Of a stretch of 8,152 nt of DNA, positions 1-6,262 are shown piece after piece. Source of the DNA: Myxococcota bacterium (GTDB lineage: Bacteria; Myxococcota_C; UBA6777); contig CAUJFU010000462.1 in NCBI GenBank assembly GCA_963169055.1, forward strand, positions 1 to 8,152, given 5' to 3'. The position numbers were made by a program, and so were the translations under genes. Under the pieces are notes generated by a model, which made no database searches, was not told where the DNA came from, and worked only from the letters and a program-made list of their open reading frames with translations. Each line of letters begins with the position of its first letter. The first letter of the stretch is position 1.

Positions 1-201
1 AACGCGGCGATCTTTGGGGGAGAGCGCAACATCCCGAAGACTCGGATATTGTAGGACGTGCGGTTGGGCGCTCGAAGCTTTCAGAGCGCGCATTGTGGTT
101 GGGGGCTCGGGCAAGATGGAACGCAAGGATTCGTTTTGAAGAACGGCGGCGAGGGGGACGCTCTGTTGCAACGGTGAGTTTGCCGACGCATCGCGAGCCA
201 A
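1..201 (-). CDS. Possible N-terminal part of a minus-strand gene leaving the window on the left
   Basis: A minus-strand frame stays open from about position 478 to the left edge. A plausible start is the TTG at 201-199, because GAAGG lies at 215-211, nine bases upstream of it. This gives 67 codons in the window, beginning MARDASANSPLQQSVPLAAV. The residue mix (Leu, Ala, Val, Gln, Asp) is ordinary, whereas the competing frames here are extremely rich in Arg, Ser and Pro. By rough hand count over positions 1-180, GC at the middle codon position of this frame is the lowest of the three (about 50 per cent, against about 67 and 62), which is coding-like but weaker than in the A2M gene. A later ATG at 93-91 is in the same frame. 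If real, it is divergent from the A2M-like gene. I recognise no family, and it could be a chance open frame. Confidence 0.3.
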   Translation of the reverse strand, partial: MARDASANSPLQQSVPLAAVLQNESLRSILPEPPTTMRALKASSAQPHVLQYPSLRDVALSPKDRRV

Positions 202-311
202 ATCCCCGAACCTTCGCCGATATGGGGGTTGAACAGGCGAGGCGTGAACGCCATGTGCCAAAAAAGGCCGAGCATCCGTCCTCCAAAACAGCCTCTGTGT
301 TGCGAATATCC

Positions 312-338
312 AAAAAACCCTCGATGATGCGAGGTTTT
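312..338 (-). terminator. Terminator-like hairpin with a T6 tail on the minus strand
   Basis: Read on the minus strand, AAAACCTCG, a six-base loop CATCAT and CGAGGGTTTTTT form a nine-pair stem with one bulged base. The GC part CCTCG/CGAGG is followed by a run of six T. On the plus strand the same hairpin has only four T after it, so the minus orientation fits a Rho-independent terminator better. No gene was found for it to terminate in that direction. If the left-edge frame starting near 201 is a gene, the hairpin would lie in its leader, where an attenuator is conceivable. Confidence 0.3.
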
Positions 339-439
339 CCTGCGACCAAGCGCCGAACACGTTGGAAGCGTTCGCCCACGTTGATCGACGTGTTAGAGCG
401 TTTGGTTCCGTTGAAGCGTGCAGCGCCAAAAAACAGGCT

Positions 440-468
440 TTGAAGTTTGTTGCGTGATGGGCTAGTTT
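440..468 (+). promoter_or_regulatory. Weak sigma-70-type promoter candidate for the A2M-like gene
   Basis: TTGAAG at 440-445 and TAGTTT at 463-468 are separated by 17 bases and lie about 40 bases before the chosen start at 509. The -35 matches four of six consensus bases and the -10 three of six. The position is right but the match is poor, and promoter consensus in this organism is unknown. Confidence 0.15.
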
Positions 469-493
469 GATCACAACAGGATGCGGACGGTGT

Positions 494-500
494 GGAGGAG
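494..500 (+). promoter_or_regulatory. Ribosome binding site that sets the A2M-like gene start at 509
   Basis: GGAGGAG at 494-500 is a near-perfect Shine-Dalgarno sequence. Eight bases separate it from the ATG at 509-511. The alternative in-frame TTG at 467 has no comparable site, and starting there would place this site inside the coding region. Confidence 0.75.
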
Positions 501-508
501 TTGCGGAG

Positions 509-3500
509 ATGGCGCATACGCAAGGAAAAGGTTTGATTTACCACGAGGCTTGGTCGCGAAAGCAGCCCTCTTTTCATTATATGGCGGGCGGGGTGGCGTT
601 GGTGGGAGAGTTAGGGCAAGACCTTGTCTTGGGCCACAGCTTCGCTTTTTTGCGCGGAGGATGGGATGAATCACCAACGATTGCTTCGGTGCTGGGGGCG
701 GCAGGAATCGAGCAGCCTGTGGGGCCACGGATCTTTTCGATGTGGGGTCATGGAGCGCTGACGTTGCCGGGGGTGCGCGTGCAGCGAAGGCAGATCCCGC
801 GTCGAGGGCTTGCTTCGTTGTGGACGGATCGACCGCGTTATCTCGAACATCGCGATACGGTGCGTGTGGTGATCTTTGATCCGATGGCGCAAGGAAAAGA
901 GATCACGCTGCGTTTGCTGGAGGCTGGACGCAAGATCGGCGAACAACCCGTATCCATCGACGCTTTTGGAATCGGGCTTACGGCGTTACAAGGGATCCCA
1001 GCGGGCGAGTATCAGCTACGTTTGGGGACGGAAGGACCGCGTGCGACGTTTGTGGTGGCGCGGCCTCGGGTGGAGCTTTTGACTGGAACGCTGGTGCAAC
1101 ATTACAAGCAGCCCACCACGCAGAAGGGGACGCTGTTGGTGTTTGTTGCAAAGTTGGAGGCGTTTGGTGCGCCGTTTCAGGGCGAAGTTGGCGTGAACTT
1201 GATCGACGAAGGGCAGGAACCCGCAAGGCCGATGACAGGGAACATCTTTCGTGCGGATGGAGGTGGGCGGGTCGCGGGGGAGCTTCCGTTGATCGGTGAC
1301 GGGCCGTTTTCGTTGGAGTTTCAGTCGATCGCTGAACCAGAGCGACGGTGCTTTTTGTCGTTGTCCAAGCCCAAAGAGGGCGAGGCTGAAAAGCCGTTTG
1401 TGATCAATCCGTTGGGGATGATGCAGATCTGGCGCTGGGATGGAGGGGGAGCGGATCCCGGGCTTGGGTTTGAATCGGCCTATCTACCAGAAGATGAGGA
1501 AAGCCCGATCTTGTTGGAATCGGTGGCGGCTGATCAGGTGATGCTGCAAGTCTTGCAGCCACTCGAACAAGTGATGGTGGTGATCCTTGATCCCGCCCGA
1601 GGGAGCGCAACCACCCACACTTGGGAGACGCTCGATCCTGACGATCCTGTGACGTTGTCGATCCCATCGCCGCTTGGGGTCGTGTGTGTGGGTGGATTTT
1701 TGGAGGGCAAGCCGTGGGAAGGATGGGCGACGATGGTAGCGGTGGAACCGCGTCCTTTGCGCCTTCAAGCACCTGACGCGCTGCATCCCGACGAGACCTT
1801 GCGCATCCAGATCGAGACGATGGAAGATGCCTTGGTTCCCGTGTTTTTGCGCGTGATCGAGGAGGAAGAAGAACAAACACCGTGGGGACCGGCAGAAAGT
1901 CTCAAGGGTTGTCTCGCCGAAGTTCTTCAGGGGATGCGCCTTGGTTGGCAAGAAGAAGCCTTGCTGCAAGTTCTTGGGCAAAAGCGTGGTGCGCAAAGCA
2001 ACGAAGAAGAAGAAGAACCCGCGCCTTTTCCCGACGGTTGGCGGCCACCCCAACCAAGCGCCGAGCATTTTGGGGCGCTGCTGTACGCAGGTCTTGTACC
2101 TGTCCAAGGGAAGGCCACATTGGAGATCCCTGTGGGCGATACACAAGCGCGCTATCGCATCGAAGCATTGCGCTTGGACGGTCTTTCTTGGCGCTATGCG
2201 CATCAGATCGTGGACGTGCAGATGCCGAGCTTTGTCGAGATCAGCGTGCCTGTGATGGCGCATCACGACGATAGCATCGCTTGCGATCTGGTCGTCATGA
2301 CCGATCAATCCGAGGTGCATGTTGCGCTGTGGCGAGACGAGCAAGAAGCTTCTTTGTGGCGTGATGGGCGCGAGATCGCAGGAGCCGCAACTCTACGAGG
2401 GCCGTCTCACTCCCTGCAGTTTGTCGGAAAACCCGGGCGTTATCGCGCTTCTCTTGCGGATGCAAACGGTGATATCCTCGATACTGTCGAGGCCGAGATC
2501 TTGCCTTGGGCGCAACAGCGAACCACCCGAAAAAGTATCTTGTGGATGCCAGAAGGAGCCTCTTTTTCTCGAAGAGACGCAGGGGTTCAAGAAGTCTATC
2601 CTTTCCTTGGGCCGGGCTGGATGCTCGATCAAGTGTGTGAGGTCATGCTTGCGCAACCCTCGGGAACGTGCGCCGAAGAGGCCGCACGTTTGCGCGCTGC
2701 GGCTTCGTTGGCGCTGCGTTCCGAAGATGCGAACATCGCCCAAAAAGCCCAACAATCCGCGATGGAGAGTTTTGCTCGGTTGAGGCAACTTTATCAGCCC
2801 GATCGCGGATTTTTGTCGCAACCTAAAGGTCCGATGATCCCGGCCTTGGCGGAAGAAGCCGTCTTGTTGTTGTGGGAGACGTTGTTGTGGAGTGGCGGAG
2901 GGCCTTGGCGAGACGATGTGCAGGCGCTTGTGGAGAAGGCGGCGCGCAGCTTACAGATGGAAGCCTTGCCCAACCGAATACGCGGATGTCGCGATGCTTT
3001 TCGTGTCTTTTCGCTCGATTCTTCCCCGATCCGCCGCCAAGAAGCTTTATGGGAGATCGAAAAGCGTCTTGGTGAACAACCCGCGATCTTTGCAGACGAG
3101 CAAGGACGCATCTTGAATCGCGTAGAGACAGCGTTTGCAGGAGCTTTGTTTTTGGCAAGCGGCGAAAAATCCCATCAGATGCGCGGTTTGCAGATCGTGA
3201 ATGTACTCACACGCGATCTTCAATCGGATTTTACCTTTGCTTCGATGCGCGATAATGCCGCATTGTTGGGCGTTCTCGATAGTCTTGCGCGTTGGTGGCC
3301 GTCTGCTGAGGAGAGCGCTTTAGAGGTCAATCAGCAGATCTGTGATGGCACCGAGATCCCGATCGATCAAGTCGTCGACACGCTCAAGATCCTCAAAGGA
3401 GCGGCTTCTTTGGTGGCTCAACGTACTGTGGAGATATCTCTCAAGGAGTTTTTGCGCGAAGCGACGTGGGAAGTACAACTCCTTGCTGTGCAAGGTGGTT

Positions 3501-3886
3501 TGCGTGAAGAAGCCTACGAAGTCGATCAGGGCGCTCGTTTGACGATGGTGGTCTCTTTGCCCCAAGGCCCCGTTGCAGGGGATATCTTGGAGGTGTATCT
3601 GCCGCCTGCGTTGGTGGGATTGGACGCTGCCGTCGATCAATCGTGCCTTCGTCTGCCGTTTGATGGAAAGAGCCGCCTCGAAGTATCGTTGCTTGCGGCA
3701 AAAGCAACGCTTCAACCCAACGGTGAGATCGGCGGCCAACATTGGGGTGTACGCCTGACCAATACGATGCAGCCCGAACGTGGTGCTGCGTTGTTCCATC
3801 GCTTGATCACCGTTTGGCCTCCCGGAAGCCGTCGTCGCAAGACAACCCCTTGGATGGGCGGTTTCCGTCGGAAACTCTTTGGTTAA
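509..3886 (+). CDS. Alpha-2-macroglobulin-like protein with altered thioester motif (1125 aa)
   Basis: Seen: a long frame starting at ATG 509 behind a strong ribosome binding site and ending TAA at 3884-3886. Residues 95-190 resemble a macroglobulin (MG) domain: TDRPRYLEHRDTVRV matches the family pattern TD+P-Y-PG-TVRV, with the PG replaced. Two five-Glu runs lie at 451-455 and 499-503. Residues 520-610 match the central A2M domain (GKATLEIPVGDT, then MPSFVEISVPVM followed by HHDDSI). Residues 690-950 are helix-rich, as in the thioester (alpha/alpha toroid) domain, and include PSGTCAEEAARL with Cys721. Residues 985-1100 resemble the C-terminal beta domain of bacterial A2Ms. Known: bacterial A2Ms are periplasmic protease traps, usually 1500-1900 residues, with CxEQ forming a thioester. 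Here the Gln is Glu724 and an extra residue precedes the Cys, so a normal thioester is unlikely. No signal peptide or lipobox is visible at this start, which is odd for the family; the TTG at 467 does not add one. Function is inferred from family only. Confidence 0.85.
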   Translation: MAHTQGKGLIYHEAWSRKQPSFHYMAGGVALVGELGQDLVLGHSFAFLRGGWDESPTIASVLGAAGIEQPVGPRIFSMWGHGALTLPGVRVQRRQIPRRGLASLWTDRPRYLEHRDTVRVVIFDPMAQGKEITLRLLEAGRKIGEQPVSIDAFGIGLTALQGIPAGEYQLRLGTEGPRATFVVARPRVELLTGTLVQHYKQPTTQKGTLLVFVAKLEAFGAPFQGEVGVNLIDEGQEPARPMTGNIFRADGGGRVAGELPLIGDGPFSLEFQSIAEPERRCFLSLSKPKEGEAEKPFVINPLGMMQIWRWDGGGADPGLGFESAYLPEDEESPILLESVAADQVMLQVLQPLEQVMVVILDPARGSATTHTWETLDPDDPVTLSIPSPLGVVCVGGFLEGKPWEGWATMVAVEPRPLRLQAPDALHPDETLRIQIETMEDALVPVFLRVIEEEEEQTPWGPAESLKGCLAEVLQGMRLGWQEEALLQVLGQKRGAQSNEEEEEPAPFPDGWRPPQPSAEHFGALLYAGLVPVQGKATLEIPVGDTQARYRIEALRLDGLSWRYAHQIVDVQMPSFVEISVPVMAHHDDSIACDLVVMTDQSEVHVALWRDEQEASLWRDGREIAGAATLRGPSHSLQFVGKPGRYRASLADANGDILDTVEAEILPWAQQRTTRKSILWMPEGASFSRRDAGVQEVYPFLGPGWMLDQVCEVMLAQPSGTCAEEAARLRAAASLALRSEDANIAQKAQQSAMESFARLRQLYQPDRGFLSQPKGPMIPALAEEAVLLLWETLLWSGGGPWRDDVQALVEKAARSLQMEALPNRIRGCRDAFRVFSLDSSPIRRQEALWEIEKRLGEQPAIFADEQGRILNRVETAFAGALFLASGEKSHQMRGLQIVNVLTRDLQSDFTFASMRDNAALLGVLDSLARWWPSAEESALEVNQQICDGTEIPIDQVVDTLKILKGAASLVAQRTVEISLKEFLREATWEVQLLAVQGGLREEAYEVDQGARLTMVVSLPQGPVAGDILEVYLPPALVGLDAAVDQSCLRLPFDGKSRLEVSLLAAKATLQPNGEIGGQHWGVRLTNTMQPERGAALFHRLITVWPPGSRRRKTTPWMGGFRRKLFG

Positions 3887-3950
3887 GACCCAACTTGTTG
3901 GAGAGATGGGGCGTTGCCCCCCACAACACATACAACACGAGGTTTTGAGA
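3887..3950 (+). promoter_or_regulatory. Two small hairpins between the A2M-like gene and its neighbour
   Basis: The 64-base gap holds two perfect hairpins: CCAAC-TT-GTTGG at 3890-3901 and GGGGC-GTT-GCCCC at 3908-3920. The second has the same 13-base core as the hairpin that opens the right-hand copy of the 185-base repeat (7971-7983). No T run follows either, so full termination is unlikely; they could stabilise or process the shared transcript. A ribosome binding site, GAGG at 3939-3942, follows eight bases before the ATG at 3951. Confidence 0.5.
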
Positions 3951-6020
3951 ATGTCTTGGCGTCGGTGGTTTGGGCATGGTGGTGTGGTTGGTTTGAGTCT
4001 GTGGCTGTGGTTGTGGGGGATACAAGGACAGGCGCAAGCAGCCGACCGATCCGCCGAAGGGATCTTTGCACAAGTGCAGGTGCGTCGGCTGGATTCGTTG
4101 GTGTCTTTGCTCAAGCAACTCTCGCAGCGTCGTATCCTTCGGGGTGTACCGATCCGACGCATCGAACGTTCGATCGGTTATCTCGATGGCAACGTTGCGC
4201 GGATGCTGGGCGTGCAGTGGCAGCGTGGTTTTACCATGACCATCGTGCTTGCAAAACAGCCTTTTTCGGCCCCCCTCGACGCGGTCCAACTGCCCGAAGG
4301 TGCGCTGTTTGAGCCGCTAAAGCGTCTTCGTTTGGCGATCTCTCTCCCTGTGCAAACATCCTTCTTTACGCGTTTTACGTTGCGGCGTGCTTTCGCGGCT
4401 TCCCGTGAGAACTTGCATTTTTTTGAAGAAAACTACGGAGGGACGGTCTCTTTTTGGCTGTTGGGCCGTCAAGGACCTGCGTGGGTCTTGGTCTTGCACG
4501 GCGGCGGTCTTGTGTTGTGTCCGCTGCCCCATCGTTCGGCTGTTTTTGCTCCGCAAACTCGGCAGCTTTTGTGGTCATCTGTGATGCGTCCTTTGCTCGA
4601 TCAAGTCTCTTCTGGCACTGCTCTACAAGGCCGATTGTGGCTCGAAGATCGTGTACAAGCCAACGCCCAGATCGCTTTTTTTCTGCATCCTCCGACGCTT
4701 GCGGCATGGATGAAAGAGCCTTTGTGGGGCATCTTTCAAAAACGCCCTACGTGGGAGATTTTGCGTTTGCAATTGCAGCGGTATCGGGCTTTGTTGGCAG
4801 CTCTTTTTCTTGGCATTGACCGCGTACAATTTCAAGAAATCGTGCTGCCCGATGAAGCGACCCTTCAGGCGCAAAAGGCGCAATCCCCCTCCTCTACACA
4901 AGATCTCTCGCAACTCGGTATGTTGTTTCCGCAGGACGCATTGTTTGTGTCCCTCCAAGGGCAGGCTCGACCTCCCACAACCCTTGCAGCCCTGCTGGCC
5001 CAATTCTCCTCCGAGATGTTGAAATCAAGTCATAAAAAAACGCCCGAACCATCGAACAGATCGTCGTCTTCCTCTTCTCCTTTAGAAGACGATCCGATTT
5101 GGTGGCCGTTGTTGCAGCGCGTGTCGCTTGAAAAAGCCCTGTATTCCTCGCTGCACAAGGCTCTTGGGAAAGTTCTTCTGCGGCGCGGACTGCTCGTGGG
5201 GGGAGGGTGGCTGTGGCAACAAGACACAACTTCATATCTTTTGCGTTGGTTGACAAAAGGCCGACGGATCTTGTGGCTAGAGCCACCGCCCAAAGTCGAT
5301 GCACCTGAAAAGCAACCCGATCCATCGGCTTCTCAGGGACTTGCCCCTCATGGCATTTTATTGGCTGGTCGGTGGGATGCGTGGCAGCGCGAATTATGGA
5401 AAGACATCCTTCATGAACTGAAAGATATCGTCGAAGCCCCCTTGGGTTCGGGACTTCCGATGCAAGATGCGTGGCCGCTCCGCCTCTGGTGGCCGGATAA
5501 ACAGCCGCCGCTTGCCCTTGCTTGGGATGCGGGACGCTGGTTTCTTTCCAACAGCCCCCGCCTACTCGGCACATGGATCGCACAAGAGCAGCGAGCCACT
5601 ACTTCCCCACAACGAAATGCTTTTCCTTCGGATAGCTTATTTCAAGAAGAAGTCTGGCGCAACGCACACGTCTCTCACGCTCGCCTCGCTTTTTTGTTGA
5701 GTTGTTTTCTTTCCAAAAAGCAACTCGCACAATTTCCGATGCTTGCTTACGCAAAAGCCTTTGAGATCGGTTCTCGCCGAACAGACGACGGGCAAGAACT
5801 TCGCTATCATTTGTTGCTCGACAAAAACGCTCGGCCTTACAACGAAACCGCCGCTCTCCTTCCCCAAAAAAGCACGCTTTGCTTGCACACCCTCCCTGTT
5901 TGGCGCTTGATCTGGTTGGATGCTCTTGCGCCTCTTCAACGCTCTTTTGCTTGGCAGATCCTTCGCCCTCTCGCTCCTTCATTGCGCCGCGCTATCTTCC
6001 GCCTCGTAGAACAACTCTGA
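3951..6020 (+). CDS. Exported protein of unknown function, two regions with a Ser-rich linker (689 aa)
   Basis: Start chosen at ATG 3951, which has GAGG eight bases upstream and begins a good signal peptide: a basic start (MSWRRWFG), a hydrophobic core (VVGLSLWLWLW) and a likely AQA/AD cleavage near residue 30. The RRWF pairing faintly recalls a Tat signal, but Sec export is at least as likely. An in-frame TTG at 3879 would overlap the preceding gene and bury the signal peptide. After cleavage there is a mixed alpha/beta region to about residue 355, a low-complexity linker with six Ser at 371-376, then a Trp- and Leu-rich region to 689. Phrases such as ARMLGVQWQRGFTMTIV and LFPQDALFVSLQG loosely recall DUF3352-type extracytoplasmic proteins; this is an impression from memory. 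No catalytic motif was recognised. It is probably co-transcribed with the A2M-like gene and may be its envelope partner, but that rests on position only. Confidence 0.9.
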   Translation: MSWRRWFGHGGVVGLSLWLWLWGIQGQAQAADRSAEGIFAQVQVRRLDSLVSLLKQLSQRRILRGVPIRRIERSIGYLDGNVARMLGVQWQRGFTMTIVLAKQPFSAPLDAVQLPEGALFEPLKRLRLAISLPVQTSFFTRFTLRRAFAASRENLHFFEENYGGTVSFWLLGRQGPAWVLVLHGGGLVLCPLPHRSAVFAPQTRQLLWSSVMRPLLDQVSSGTALQGRLWLEDRVQANAQIAFFLHPPTLAAWMKEPLWGIFQKRPTWEILRLQLQRYRALLAALFLGIDRVQFQEIVLPDEATLQAQKAQSPSSTQDLSQLGMLFPQDALFVSLQGQARPPTTLAALLAQFSSEMLKSSHKKTPEPSNRSSSSSSPLEDDPIWWPLLQRVSLEKALYSSLHKALGKVLLRRGLLVGGGWLWQQDTTSYLLRWLTKGRRILWLEPPPKVDAPEKQPDPSASQGLAPHGILLAGRWDAWQRELWKDILHELKDIVEAPLGSGLPMQDAWPLRLWWPDKQPPLALAWDAGRWFLSNSPRLLGTWIAQEQRATTSPQRNAFPSDSLFQEEVWRNAHVSHARLAFLLSCFLSKKQLAQFPMLAYAKAFEIGSRRTDDGQELRYHLLLDKNARPYNETAALLPQKSTLCLHTLPVWRLIWLDALAPLQRSFAWQILRPLAPSLRRAIFRLVEQL

Positions 6021-6240
6021 TATTTCTGAGCCATGCCGTTTTTTTCTTCGCGTCGCTGTTATGCCGGTGGATGGTGTTGTGGGGCGCGGCCCCACACCCC
6101 GCCAAAGAGCGCGGCTCCCATGACTCCGTGTTGGCGAACAGAACACAGGTTTTTCCAACCAACGACTCTGTCGCTTGAAACGGCGCGAACTTGGGGGGGG
6201 GCCGATCACCGCGCTCCTCTCTTGGTGTTCCTTTTTTTGA
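6021..6240. other. Convergent intergenic region occupied mostly by the left repeat copy
   Basis: The plus-strand exported-protein gene and the minus-strand glycosyltransferase gene end towards each other here. A weak imperfect hairpin (CTC-GA/TC-GAG, 6015-6030) followed nine bases later by seven T (6039-6045) may terminate the plus-strand transcript. From 6078 onward the region is the 185-base repeat. No gene was found. Confidence 0.5.
6078..6096. repeat. Perfect GC-rich hairpin opening the left repeat copy
   Basis: TGTGGGGC-GCG-GCCCCACA is an eight-pair perfect stem with a three-base loop. It lies in the convergent intergenic region. It lacks a T run on either side, so it is not a textbook Rho-independent terminator. 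A second, shorter stem (GAGC-GCG-GCTC) follows at 6107-6117. Confidence 0.75.
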
Positions 6241-6262
6241 TCAGCGCCCTGAGCGGATGATC
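6078..6262. repeat. 185-base direct repeat, left copy
   Basis: Matches 7968-8152 in the same orientation. The first 23 bases differ only in the hairpin loop (GCG against GTT). The next 39 or so are diverged. From 6140 to 6262 the copies are identical except that this one has nine G (6193-6201) where the other has ten. Its last 22 bases are the stop and final codons of the glycosyltransferase gene. Small inverted pairs inside it include GGTT/AACC (6148-6160), CGAC-TCT-GTCG (6163-6173) and GCGCG/CGCGC (6183-6187 with 6210-6214). Confidence 0.95.

Larger units (their letters stand above)
202..508. other. Intergenic or unassigned region upstream of the A2M-like gene
   Basis: About 300 bases without a convincing gene. 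A plus-strand frame is open from the left edge to a stop at 441-443, but roughly a fifth of its residues are Arg and GC is nearly equal at its three codon positions, so I do not call it. The region contains a terminator-like hairpin at 312-338, a short GGCG-TGAA-CGCC hairpin at 241-252 and a weak promoter candidate at 440-468. If the left-edge minus-strand frame is a gene, this is a divergent intergenic region. Confidence 0.4.

Noticed and set aside
93-443. 116-residue plus-strand frame
   Set aside because: Roughly a fifth of its residues are Arg, GC is nearly equal at its three codon positions, and no ribosome binding site or family feature is visible.
467-508. TTG start 14 codons upstream for the A2M-like gene
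   Set aside because: No ribosome binding site is seen, while GGAGGAG sits eight bases before the ATG at 509; the extra residues do not form a signal peptide.
1484-2344. 286-residue minus-strand frame inside the A2M-like gene
   Set aside because: It is antisense to a well-supported gene, and its Phe runs merely mirror the Glu codon runs of that gene.
3879-3950. In-frame TTG start giving a 713-residue form of the exported protein
   Set aside because: It overlaps the preceding gene, would translate the intergenic hairpins and would bury a good signal peptide; ATG 3951 has its own ribosome binding site.
3320-4162. 280-residue minus-strand frame across the junction of the two plus-strand genes
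   Set aside because: Composition is rich in Arg, Cys, Thr and His, and it overlaps the supported genes and the intergenic hairpins.
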